From positions 37,634,001-37,698,000 of the forward strand of contig CM114272.1 in the NCBI GenBank assembly GCA_050084515.1: a stretch of DNA of 64,000 nt, given 5' to 3'. Each line of letters opens with the position of its first letter. Position 1 is the stretch's first letter. Positions 10,186 through 19,670 of the stretch are shown here, piece after piece. Under the pieces are notes generated by a model, which saw only the letters and a program-made list of their open reading frames with translations, did no database searches and was not told the origin of the DNA. A program made the translations under genes and the position numbers. Source of the stretch: Blasia pusilla. Its lineage: Eukaryota; Marchantiophyta; Marchantiopsida; Blasiales.

Positions 10186-11515
10186 CATCCTGAGCTAGGT
10201 GCGGACCAAGGGCAAGAGAGGGCACCAGAGCGAGAAGCCGCTCCGGATGGGCCTAGAGATCGTGCACCAGGTGGTCCCGTTGGGGGACGAGGAGCTGGAG
10301 TTTCCCGACATGGTGGTTGAGCTGCCCGTGGAGGAGATAGAGTACCACCACCTAGATGGGCCGAGAGAGACACCAGACGTGAGGCTAGGATGGCTGCTCA
10401 GATACAACAACTACGGGAGAAAATTGCCGTTATGGCATTGAGGTTACCCGATGCCGGATCTGTGGCATTGACATCATATGGAGCGGCTAGAGATCTAGAG
10501 GATCCTGGTTGGATGCGCGGGGTTGCCCAAATGGAGGCAGCCGCAGTTGTGACGTGTGGAGCAGCCGCAGAGTTGGATCCACAACGAGGGGAAGCCAGGA
10601 AATAGACTAGCTTCCTCAGTCTTTCAGGTTGTCCGAGGCAATGAGGACCCCATCGATGGGTCTTGATCAGAGTTCTGGAGAGTTGGTGATGTTGTTGGTG
10701 TGTAGGCACGGAGGGCGATGGGAGAAGCGAGTACGACGACTCCTATTGTTGATGCTCATGAGGGGTATGTGTCGAGCACGTTGTCGGGGGCGGCCACCAT
10801 TGTGTACCGCACTCCTTTATTTTTTGGTTTCGATGTTATGACGTTGTGGGGTATGCCCGCCGAGGCTTTTCGGCTGGCCGTCTCACTATGTGAGCATGGA
10901 GTTGGAGTTCTTGCATCACGTTCAGAGGTGATTGCAGAGGAGGTGATGGACGTGCCCTTGGAGCGGATGCTCTGGCCGTCCATGTCAGATTCATGGCAGG
11001 TTGCGGCTCCTAGGATGGCGGAGATGCCGGCTAGATCGGAGATAGAGCGTGCCATGGCTTCTCTTGGTGTTGTGTTGCTGGATAACCAAGGAGCAGTCTT
11101 CAAGTTGGTAAGTCCCGGAGGTAGAGCTTTTAGTCCGTAGTGCATCTTGTTGGATTCAAGAGCACAACCCCTGATGTTGGGGAAAGCGTCATTCAGAGGA
11201 TTGGGCTTGACGAGACCCGATGTGGAGCGTTGTCCATTCTGGATACAGACATCCTTGGGTTGAGCGAGTACCACACAGTATATCACCTGACATGAGGTCC
11301 TGGTGAGGATTTGCCCGGGACATCCTATAGATGAGTCCGTGGTGCGAGCCAAGGCGATAGTGACTAATGCAAAGTCCTACGACATCTTGGTTGGTGGAGC
11401 AGTATTGTACCCGATGGGGTTTTCCCTGGATTACTGGGAGGAGTCAACGTCCTATAGACGAGGATGGCAGTTAGGTGATGGGCGTCTTAGCTCATTACTT
11501 GTTTGATTCACATGT
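10186..11515 (+). pseudogene. Post-knuckle region and aspartic protease of copy C (broken)
   Basis: After the knuckles comes a Gly/Arg/Pro-rich linker, a short predicted coiled coil (MAAQIQQLREKIAVMALRL, about 10390-10445), and a region ending in the protease. The protease active-site segment reads LLDSRAQ (about 11147-11167), with the usual Asp-Ser but Arg where Gly is typical. The later hydrophobic segment DILVGGAVLYPMG (about 11380-11420) fits the flap-to-second-half strand of retroviral-type proteases. The protease would cut the Gag-Pol precursor. Stops at 11138-11140, about 11260 and about 11290 break it. The DSR triplet is shared by copy D, so it predates both insertions. Confidence 0.7.
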
Positions 11516-12529
11516 GCAGTGATCGGGCGACGGCCACGAGAGGTGGCGACCTTAGGAGCATTTAGCACTGCCATCACTTGGCCTAGTGATTTGATTGAGG
11601 GACATGTCCATGTAGAGGATACTCCCATTCCTGACATTTCTATGGAGAGGAGTGTTATGGTAGCCGCATCATTCCGTGGAGGAGAGGTGCCGTTGTGGAG
11701 CTCGTCTAAGGAGCTTCGACGATTGGCAGATGAGCACGTGCATACCACATGGAGCGAGGCATTTGCAACGGAGCGTGACGGGTCTGAGGAACCCGAGGTA
11801 GACGTGAGTGCTACGATGACACCCTTGGATACCACACCCATTTTGTGGTGTATGGCGGAGGAGGGTATTTGAGTGTTAGATCTCTTTGGAGGGATTAGTA
11901 CCGGGTTAGTTGGTATTTTGCAGGCAGGAGTGCAAGTACAACAGTACCCGTATGTGGAGAGTGATGATGTTGCGAGGCGCGTCTCACTACGACATGTGGC
12001 ACAGTTATGCCTACGTTTTCCTGACATATTGTCTGCGTCCGCAGTACAAGGGTACCAGAGTTCCCTACCAAGGGATATTTTGTTGATGGGGGCGCAGGAC
12101 TTAGAAGGGGTAGGGACCATTGATTTGGTCATTGCCGGTTGGCCATGTCAAGGCCAATTGAGTGCTGGACGACGCAGCGGGTTGGTTGACACTCGGTCCA
12201 TATTGTTTTGGGAGATGTTGAGGGTCTTACAACAGTTGGAGGAGCACCAGTCTCGTTTTCCACTGTACATTCTGGAGAATGTGCCGATCTTAGGAGACTC
12301 CAGGTCACGAGTGGTGACGAGTGCTCATCAGGTGTGTGCCTGGATCGACCCAGAAGTGTTCTTGGATGCGGCGAGTGTAGGTTCTAGAGCCCATCGCCCG
12401 CGTCTATGGTGGACCAACTTGGTGCCCCATGCGGTGTTACGGAGGACGTATGCGAGAGTGGAGTGTCCCTCCCATTTGTTAGTGGATTCCATTCTAGATC
12501 CAAGTCGTCGCTTACAGGCAGTGAGGTAT

Positions 12530-12907
12530 GATGAGGGTGAGTGCTTAGTTGTAATGGCGGTTGTGGGGCATTTTGATCAGATGTTATTTATTTGGCAAAC
12601 CCATTACCATCATTACTAATTAGTGATTGATGGAGTCCGACAAGCTTATAAGGAAGCTTGCGAGGTGGGCTCTATTGTTGTAAGAGTATGACTTTCAAGT
12701 GACCTAGGAGGCTCAACCAAGATGCAGATGGGTTGAGCCGTAACCCATGCCCGAGTCAACGAGATATGATTGAAGCGCATTGGCATGGAGAGAGTGATGA
12801 GGAGTTAGTGCATGGATGGCATGTGCTGGCCTAGTTGGGCTTGTTGGCTATGGAGAGCCAAAGTGTCGAGACTTGGATGTCGATCAAGGTCTGATGGAGA
12901 GTCCTTA
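12530..12907 (+). other. RNase H/linker fragment inserted in the methyltransferase of copy C
   Basis: From about 12530 the sequence leaves the methyltransferase and matches the RNase H C-terminal half and following linker of the same family (compare 14697-15085 and 47190-47580), including a TTGATGGAGTCCGACAAGCT segment and a GGTTGAGCCGTAACCCATGC segment. It is degraded, with a deletion after the GACTTTCAAGTG segment. The fragment is in the same orientation as the element. It ends exactly at a perfect hairpin. Confidence 0.82.
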
Positions 12908-12923
12908 GACTCTCCATCAGACC
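12888..12923 (+). repeat. Perfect 16-bp snap-back hairpin at the rearrangement junction
   Basis: GGTCTGATGGAGAGTC (12888-12903) and its exact reverse complement (12908-12923) enclose the loop CTTA. The left arm is normal linker sequence of the family and the right arm is its copy turned back. This is the expected footprint of a polymerase switching template onto the complementary strand. Confidence 0.85.
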
Positions 12924-13009
12924 TCCTTGTATGCATAGGAAGCGAGAAAACTCATAAACTTGGGAAAGGCTGCCCGCGGCCTGCCTACCCTGTTAACCAC
13001 AGTCAATGG
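12920..13009 (-). other. Inverted methyltransferase segment in copy C
   Basis: These 90 bp are the reverse complement of the region that in copy D lies at 45371-45460 in normal orientation (target-recognition part of the methyltransferase). Normal orientation resumes at 13010 with CTTGGTTTGGGATGACC. The inversion starts at the right arm of the hairpin, so both events probably arose in one reverse-transcription accident. Confidence 0.83.
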
Positions 13010-13463
13010 CTTGGTTTGGGATGACCAGGTTCAGAGGTTGGTGGAGCCCAACGCCGACGAGAGAGAGCGGGCGATGGGATTTCCCACAGGAGTGACGGCA
13101 GTACCGTCAGTATCAGAGGCATCACGACGCCATGTCTTGGGTCAGGAGATGGACCTGAACTGCTTGACATGGATCTTCAACTCGGAAGTGGCTGAGCAGC
13201 ATCAGATGAGATCGCGACAGATCACACCGGTCGCGTTGGTGAGCCCCATACCTACCGAGACGGTGGAGGCAGTGGCTGGGGGCGAGACCCAAGGAGATCG
13301 AGAGAGACACCATTGGACTTCTTGGGATGTTTTGCAAGTATGCCATGAGATGATAGCCACAACATCAAGCGTGGTTCCGGGCACTGCATGTGGAAGAGAT
13401 GAGAGTTTGCACTTGGCTATAGGAGAGCGGTCGAGTGTCATTGTTCGAGATGGGGTTGCACCA

Positions 13464-13472
13464 TAGCAACCA
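13464..13472 (+). promoter_or_regulatory. Candidate stop-readthrough signal TAG-CAA-CCA, copy C
   Basis: The methyltransferase C-terminal frame ends at TAG 13464-13466, followed by CAA CCA, and the reverse-transcriptase block at 13509 is in the same frame. UAG-CAR-YYA is the established leaky-stop context of tobamovirus type. The homologous site in copy D has identical bases and copy A has TAG-CAG-CCA. Readthrough would give a Gag-PR-methyltransferase protein and a minor fusion with RT-RNase H-IN-PHD. Confidence 0.6.
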
Positions 13473-13508
13473 CCAATATCCGCGTCGGAGAGTCCTACCG
13501 TAGTCACG

Positions 13509-14560
13509 ATGGAGACTTGGGAGCCAGATATGGGCCCTAAGTTGACAGGAGGAGAGCGACGGCAGATACATCAGTTCCTTTGGAGTAATAGGAGTTGCTT
13601 TGCGTTTAGCATGGAGGATTTGGTTACGCTGAAGGGACCGGGGATCCGCATTGAGTTTTCGAGTGATACGGCAATCTTCCGACGACCCTACAGGTTCAGT
13701 GATATGGAGAGGGCTCTGATTCAAAGTAGGAGCCAAGACTTGGTCGGAGCAGGACTAGTGGAGATGTAGCATGGGGAGTATGCATCTGCCACTATCATGC
13801 CTGCCAAGAAGGATGTGCATGGCAACTGGACGGATAGGCGGATGTGTGGGGATTACCGACCTATCAATCGGCAGACGCAGTCCGATAGGTATGCCATGCC
13901 CACCCCTGAGGAGATCTTTGATGCGATTGGTCACGCAAAGATATTCAGTTCCTTGGATTTGCGAGCCGGATACCATCAGCTGCCTATCAGATTGGAGGAT
14001 AGGTAGAAGACGGCATTTCACGGCATCGATCCTCACGGGAAGGATTGCTTATATTAGTGGCGGTTCTTACCATTTGGGTTAAAGAACGCCCCGGCTGAGT
14101 TTTAGAGGGTCATGGATAGGATCTTGGCTGGTCTGGATTTTGCTAGGTGTTATATTGATGACATCGTAGTCTTTAGCGCCACGGTTGAGAAGCATGAGCG
14201 ACATCTAGAGGAAGTGTTTCGACGATTGCAATTACATAGGCTGAAGCTACATCCAGGCAAGTGCAAGTTCTTTTATGACCAAATTGATTACTTGGGTCAT
14301 ACGATATACCAGGGGGCCTTGGTGTTCAGTAGATGAAGGTAGAGGCTATCTCACGCATTTCACGCCCTACAGATGTGAGCCGTGTTCGTGCAATCATGGG
14401 ATTGGCAAACTTCTATCGATGGTACGTCAAGGGATTCAGTTCGATTGCAAAGATGGATCACAAGTGGCATTGAGGGGATGAGCAAGAGTGAGCATTTCAA
14501 TTGCTCAAGGACAGGTTGACGTCTACGCCCATCTTGAGGAGACCGATTAGGGGGCGTCCT
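13509..14560 (+). pseudogene. Reverse transcriptase of copy C (broken)
   Basis: The N-terminal part (PDMGPKLTGGERR, about 13530) and the fingers/palm segments MPAKKDVHGNW (about 13797), SSLDLRAGYHQLP (about 13945) and PFGLKNAP (about 14070) are visible, and the catalytic box reads CYIDDIVVF at about 14145-14175. The thumb and connection follow to about 14560. Breaks are TAG at 13767-13769, TAG at 14004-14006, further stops near 14056 and 14102, a frameshift near 14310, and a small deletion in the connection near 14450. The role is synthesis of element cDNA. Confidence 0.88.
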
Positions 14561-14566
14561 TTCTAG

Positions 14567-14986
14567 TTGCACACAGATTGGAGCATGTTGGGGCTTGGAG
14601 CGGTGCTCACCCAACATGATGATGAGGGTAGAGAATTCATGGTGGCTTATGCTAGCCGCTCAAACAACGCTGCAGAGGTGAAGTACAACTCGTATGAGGA
14701 TGAGTGCTTGGTCGTAGTGTGGGCTGTTGCGCATTTCATGTGTTACTTATTTGGAAACCCCTTTACCATCATCACTGATCATCAACCATTGAAGTGGTTG
14801 ATGGAGTGTGAAAAGCTTACAAGGAAGCTTGCGAGATGGGCTCTGTTGTTGCAGGAGTATGATTTTCAAGTGGTACAAAGACCTGGGATGCTCAACCAGG
14901 ATGCAGATGGGTTGAGTCGTAATCCATGCCCGAGTCAGCGAGATGCAACTAGAGCTCGACGGCATGGAGAGAGTGATGAGGAGTGA
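14567..14986 (+). pseudogene. RNase H of copy C
   Basis: This 139-codon open block carries the RNase H catalytic residues: Asp in MHTDWSMLG, Glu in YEDECLVVV and Asp in ITDHQPLKWL, ending with the segment GMLNQDADGLSRNPCP typical of gypsy elements. It removes RNA from RNA-DNA hybrids. It is the only domain of this copy without an internal stop. The stop at 14984-14986 is not shared with copy D. The upstream frame is different, so it is not expressed as part of an intact polyprotein. Confidence 0.88.
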
Positions 14987-15823
14987 GTGCCAGGATGGCA
15001 CGCGTCAACCTGTTTAGGCATGTTGGCTATGGAGAGCCAGAGTGTGGAGACCTCAATGGCGAGGTCTAGTGTAGAGTCCTTGGATCGCGAGGCGAGTGAG
15101 GAGACCACAGGTGCCCGAGATATTCATGATGATGGAGTAGTCTTGGAGTACCTTCGTATTGGTAGCATTGCGAGCACCGTGAGTGCTAGAGAGCGAGATC
15201 GGATCCTACATCGGGCCAGACGGTTCCGTTGGGAGGGGACACATGTTTTGAAGGTTTGGGAGGATGGTAGAGTACGCGTAGTGTTGCATCCTTTGTAGAG
15301 AGCACGACTAGTGCAGCATGCCCACGAGGAGTTGGGTCACTTTGGGGTGAAGCGGACATACAACTTGCTCCAGATTCAGTATTGGTGGCAAGGCATGCAG
15401 GCTGACATACAACAGTTTGTTTCCAGGTGCATGGTGTGTGATTGGGTCCAAGCATCGTTCAATGCTCCGACTCCACAGTTGCATCCATTACCAATCATGG
15501 GCTTAGGGTATAGATGGAGTTTGGATTTTGCAGGACCTTTGCCTTTGATGGAGCGTCACAATCGTTATGTGTTGGTGATGGTCGAGCACTCCTCAAAGTG
15601 GATCGAGTTGGTTGCATTGCCTGACAAAGCGAATGAGGGAGTAGCTTATGCCTTCCTTGACAGAGTGTTGAGTCATTATGGCGTAACGGCTGAGGTGTTG
15701 AAAGACGAGGGTACCGAGTTTTGCGGTGAGTTCCAGGCCTTGTGTGATCAGGCGCTGATCGACCATTGCACGACTTCGCGAGATCATCCCGAGGCGGATG
15801 AATTAGCGGACAGAGTTATGCAG
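14987..15823 (+). pseudogene. Linker and truncated integrase of copy C
   Basis: The linker (14987-15298) ends in TAG at 15296-15298, a stop also found in copy D at 47794-47796 but CAG in copies A and B. The integrase then shows HEELGHFGVKRT and CMVC (zinc finger, about 15322-15445), the first Asp in SLDFAGPLP (about 15520), the second in LKDEGTEF (about 15703) and the Glu in ADELADRV (about 15800). It is cut at 15823 by the chromovirus LTR. Everything downstream, including the PHD finger, is absent on the other side of the chromovirus. Confidence 0.9.
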
Positions 15824-16273
15824 TGCCACGGGGCGGCTCAAGGGCATGGAACGGATCGAGAGTTTGGGGTTGGGTTGGAAAACCTGAACCAAGTCTATGG
15901 AGGCGATTTTAGACATCCCTCTTGGATTTCACCCTACGACTCAATTACTTGGGTCTCGGTTTAGAACTCACATGAGGTCCATTGAACAATTGGGATCGCT
16001 AGGCGCGCAAGTGCCGTTTTAGGTTCCTGGACTAATCAGGAAGTCTGTTCCAAGTCTTGAAGGACTTGCCTTGTTTTGGAAACTAGGAAGTAAGGAAGGT
16101 TGAGCTTGATGAGACGCCGAGTTGAGAACTCGGTGGGTTGGAACGCTTGTTGGCCCAGACCCAACTAACGCGAGTGCGTGTTTGGGTGTAGATCGGCGAT
16201 GAGATCGTGTCCTACTGAACGTATGCTTCCGCAACAATAAAGATTGACGTTCAAGGAGAGTAGGGGCGCAATA
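15824..16273 (+). repeat. Chromovirus 5' LTR
   Basis: It starts TGCCACGGGGCGGCTC and ends GGGGCGCAATA, two bases before the primer binding site. It matches 22192-22640 over its whole length. The copy of CAACAATAAAG near 16232-16242 could contain a polyadenylation-type AATAAA. Confidence 0.92.
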
Positions 16274-16275
16274 AG

Positions 16276-16289
16276 TGGTATCAGAGCTA
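16276..16289 (+). promoter_or_regulatory. Primer binding site, initiator tRNA-Met type
   Basis: TGGTATCAGAGC lies two bases after the LTR end. It is the sequence used by most plant Ty3/gypsy and copia elements, complementary to the 3' end of initiator tRNA-Met, and it primes minus-strand synthesis. Confidence 0.95.
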
Positions 16290-16488
16290 ATCCTTGGTGA
16301 GCGAGAACTTGGGGTCGTGGGATCAATCGGACGCTTGGGAAAACTCAAGGTAGCAGCTAGACTTAGACGCTCGAGGAGGGACGCAAGAAACGAGGAGGAG
16401 ATCTGAGTGAGTTGGCTTGAAAATGGCGATCTAGGGAGAACCACCCAAGAAACGCCGAATCAAGCGACGTGATTCAAGAGAGGAACCA

Positions 16489-17480
16489 ATGCCGGACCCT
16501 GATGCTATGGAGGAGACGGAGACTCCCAAAGAGCTGAACGCTAGACGTGAGGACGTTCCAGAGGTGAATCCTTCCGCGGGGCCATCGGGCCCAAACTTAG
16601 GGGAACCGACTAAGTCAAGTCAGACGTTAGACTTGTTGAAGTTGTTGGTGGAGCACATGTCCCAGCAAAGCAAGGGGATTGCAGAGTTAGAGGCCACCCA
16701 AACTCCGAGTGTGGGCAAAAAGCTCTGCAAGACAAACCTGCCCACGCCATTCACTGGGGTGGGGCGCTCGCGGAAAGTGAAGGATTTCCTTACGGAATTG
16801 GAACTATACTTTGAGGCGCAGAGGGCAGCTAAGCAGGACAAGGTGACGGTAGCCGTTACTTTCCTGAAGGATCATGCGCTACAATGGTGGACAACTCAAC
16901 GAGAGGAATATCTGGCCGGCGAGTCACCTCTGAGTTGGGAGGAGTTTAAGGTGTTGATTGGTGATCGATTCACTCCGGAGTACCAAGGGTTGCGCGACAC
17001 GGTGGAATGCGTGTGTATGAGGCAGAGTGGTTCCTTAAGCGCGTATGTGAGGGAGTTTAGTGCAAAATTGACTTCTCTTCCAAAGATGGATGAGCACGCA
17101 AAGAAGGCTATCTTCATTAGTGGACTCAAGCCGAGCCCTGAAAAGGCCCTTTACCGAATGCTGATGTTGCCAGATACCTGCGCGGATCTTCTGAAGCTAG
17201 CGGAGCGGATTGGGGACGATGAAGTCCAAACCCAGAAACCCTTTGAGCCAAAAGGTTTTTCAAAGAAGTCAAAAAATAAGGAGACGTTCAAAAGAGTCTA
17301 GAGCGGGGGCCTGCACAATCCAGGAGAGGTGTCTGCCCCGGCAGAAAAACGAGTGGAACTTCATGCGAAGCCGAGAGAAGGAGAGCACTCGAAGTCAGGG
17401 AACGGCAAGGTCTTATGCTACAACTGTGGCGAACCGGGGCACTTGGCAAAAGTGTGTTCAAAACCAAAGGTTAGTAATGG
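16489..17480 (+). pseudogene. Chromovirus Gag (one nonsense codon)
   Basis: An ATG at 16489 opens a 270-codon frame with the capsid-like Retrotrans_gag region (FLKDHALQWW at about 16862-16890, then SWEEFKVLIGDRFTP and LSAYVREFSAKL). A TAG at 17299-17301 interrupts it. The same frame continues to a classical CCHC knuckle CYNCGEPGHLAKVC at about 17416-17457. Gag would form the cytoplasmic particle and bind RNA. The TAG is followed by AGC GGG, not by a readthrough context, so it is probably a mutation. Confidence 0.9.
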
Positions 17481-17880
17481 GAGTATGATTGCGTTTGCTG
17501 CTAAGCATCTGTTGGCAGGTGATCTCGAGACATCCTTTCAGGTCACCAAGATGACGCACAATTTGGTGTACCTAAGATCCAAGATTGCTGATCGCGATGT
17601 GTTGTTGGTCGTGGATACAGGTGCTTCGCACTCCTTCCTAAGCCCAAGAATTGTGAAGGAATTGGGGTTGTCTACCTCTAAGGCGGATGAGCCCATTCAA
17701 GTAGGATTTGCAGGAGGCAAGTCTCATCGGACTTCTGAGTTGGTCTTGGGGTTGACCGTAGGATGCAGGGTATTCGAGTTGAAGGAGAATTTCACTATGT
17801 GCGAAATGGATGGATTGACGGAGTCTTGGGGAAAACATTCTTGGATGCGTATGAGGTGGAGTTCAGACGTAGACCCTTGA
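17481..17880 (+). pseudogene. Chromovirus aspartic protease
   Basis: The active site LLVVDTGASHSFLS (about 17602-17643) is intact with the canonical Asp-Thr-Gly. The second half, DGVLGKTFLDAYEV, is in the next frame (about 17815-17855), so a one-base indel lies near 17815. The enzyme would process the polyprotein. Confidence 0.88.
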
Positions 17881-19649
17881 GGTTGAGCGTCTTGCTAAAA
17901 GGTAAACGGTTGCAGGTGCAGTTGGTCCGTGAGGTTCTGGCGAAAAAGGAGTTAGTGAACTCAATTACAAGGCGAAGCATGACCGAGTTGGAGGATGGGT
18001 TTCTCTGCTTGATGAGACAAGTGGAGGAGGCTACAAGCAGAATACGCAGAGATCAAGACACTGCTTCAAGGGGAATCCCAGATCCACTCCATGAAGTGGT
18101 CAAGGAGTTTGAGGATCTCTTGACAAATAAGCTTCCGACTGAGTTGCCGCCACATAGAGCCGTTGATCATAAGATAGAGATTATATCTGGTTCCCAACCA
18201 CCTTCAAAAGCACCATATAGGTTGAATCAGGAGGAACTTCTTGAGTTGAAAAGGCAGTTAAGTGAGCTCTTGGAAAAGGGTTACATTAGGACTAGTAAGT
18301 CACCTTATGGAGCACCAGTTCTTTTTGTGAAGAAGAAGGATGGAAAGATGAGGTTGTGTGTTGATTACTGTGCGCTGAATAAAGTGACGGTTCGGAACAA
18401 TTATCCTCTTCCGAGGATAGATGATCTCTTTGATAGGCTGGCAGGCGCGAGATATTTCAGTAGGATTGACTTGAAGTCAGGATATTACCAAATCCGGATT
18501 GCCGAGGCAGATGTGGAGAAGACTGCGTGTAGAACAAGATACAGGTCCTTTGAGTTTGTAGTGATGCCTTTCGGTCTATGTAACGCGCCTCCAACGTTCA
18601 CCACATTGATGAACTCCATTTTTCACAAGGAAATGGATGATGTTATCATCTATATTGATGACATACTTATCTATTCGAAGTCCCTGGAGGGGCATGTTCG
18701 ACATGTGAGAGCGGTTTTGTCAAAGCTAAGGGCGAATGGGCTGTATGCGAATGTAGAGAAGAGTCAATTTGGGTTGAGCAAAATCAAATTCTTGGGTCAC
18801 GTAGTTAGCGCAAAGGGCGTCAGTCTGGACATGGAGAAGGTGAAAGCGATTGTCGAGTGGAAACCCCCATCCACCGTAAAGGGGATGAGGAGGTTCATAG
18901 GTGCGGTGCAGTTCAATTGCACTTATGTGAAAAACTTTTCGGGAATTGTGAGACCTCTCACGGATTGGACATCAAAGTTTGCCAACACAACTTGGACCCA
19001 GGAAGTTAATGAGGCATTCAGCCGAGTGAAGCAGATTCTATCGCAGGAACCATTATTGAAGCTGCCAGAGTTTGACAAACCTTTCGAAGTGCATACCGAT
19101 GCTAGTGATTTCGCGGTTGCAGGAATGTTGGTGCAAGAAGGGAGACCTGTGGCATACGAGAGCAAGAAGCTTAGCGATACTGAAAGGAGATTGCCCACTC
19201 ACGAGAAAGAGTTGTTTGCGGCGGTATATTTCTTGAGGAAGTGGCGGCATTATTTAGGGCTTTACATGACTCGAGTGTTCACCGATAATATATCACTCAA
19301 GTATTTTGAGACCCAGGATCGAGTGACACCGAAACAACTGCGATGGCATGATACCTTGGCGCTGATGGATGTTGAGTTGATTTACAAGCTAGGTAAAGAT
19401 AGTGTGATTCCAAATGCGTTGAGTCGTAAGGAGGAACACATGCCATCGATGACACAGGTCTTGAGAGCAATGTTCCCTAAAGAAATAGACCTAGAAAGAA
19501 GGATTTGTGAAGGATATATGAAGGACGCTCACGCATGGGAGTACCTGAGGAAGTTGAAGCAGGGTGAGAAGGTGGCCAACATAAGTTTGAGGCACAGTTT
19601 ACTAAGGTTCAAGGAGAGTAGGATCTATGTGGGGCAAGGCAGGATGTGA
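17880..19649 (+). pseudogene. Chromovirus reverse transcriptase and RNase H
   Basis: A long open block, in one frame from 17763, contains all RT motifs: SPYGAPVLFVKKKDG (about 18300), MRLCVDYCALNKVT, the segment FSRIDLKSGYYQI, VMPFGLCNAP, and the catalytic YIDDILIYS at about 18651-18677. RNase H shows Asp in EVHTDASD, Glu in THEKELFAAV, and a third acidic residue in FTDNISLKYF. The C-terminal motif VIPNALSRK is at about 19408. It ends at TGA 19647-19649, before integrase. Apart from its ends this enzyme looks intact. Confidence 0.92.
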
Positions 19650-19670
19650 ACCAAAGTGTAAGCGGAGTGT

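Larger units (their letters stand above)
11519..13466 (+). pseudogene. DNMT3-like cytosine-5 DNA methyltransferase of copy C (scrambled)
   Basis: After a linker (11519-11872), the S-adenosylmethionine-binding motif I reads VLDLFGGISTGL (11873-11908). An acidic YVESDD follows, then catalytic motif IV with PCQ (Cys codon 12146-12148), motif VI ILENVP (about 12269-12286), motif VIII RAHRPRLWWTNL (about 12386-12421), and motifs IX-X with GFPTGVTAVP and RRHVLGQ (about 13078-13150). The order and spacing fit C5 methyltransferases. Surrounding residues resemble DNMT3, while PCQ instead of PCN is like DNMT1 and bacterial enzymes. It would transfer methyl groups to cytosine. A TGA (CGA in D) at 11870-11872 precedes motif I, and 12530-13009 is a foreign and inverted insert, so it is inactive. 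Confidence 0.88.
6885..15823 (+). mobile_element. Ty3/gypsy copy C encoding Gag, protease, DNMT3-like methyltransferase and Pol
   Basis: Copy C runs from a truncated leader through gag (two CCHC knuckles), protease, methyltransferase, reverse transcriptase and RNase H to integrase, where it is cut by the chromovirus LTR at 15824. It is closely related to copy D along the whole length, so the two define the element architecture. The domain order PR, methyltransferase, RT, RNase H, IN is consistent with Ty3/gypsy plus one added enzyme between protease and RT. Numerous stops and frameshifts show it is dead. Its tail with PHD finger, polypurine tract and LTR is missing. Confidence 0.93.

Noticed and set aside
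11873-12619. Bacterial restriction-modification methyltransferase from contamination or transfer
   Set aside because: The domain is embedded in the same frame as a retroelement protease, recurs in copy D at the same position, and its motif context resembles eukaryotic DNMT3.
12880-12930. CRISPR-like palindromic repeat
   Set aside because: A single hairpin without spacers in a eukaryotic retroelement. It is explained by template switching.
14984-14986. Conserved stop after RNase H in the methyltransferase family
   Set aside because: Copy D and the RNase H fragment inside copy C read through at this place, so the stop is not a family trait.
17299-17301. Programmed readthrough stop in chromovirus gag
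   Set aside because: The following bases AGC GGG do not fit a known readthrough context, and the element has other random breaks, so a simple mutation is more likely.
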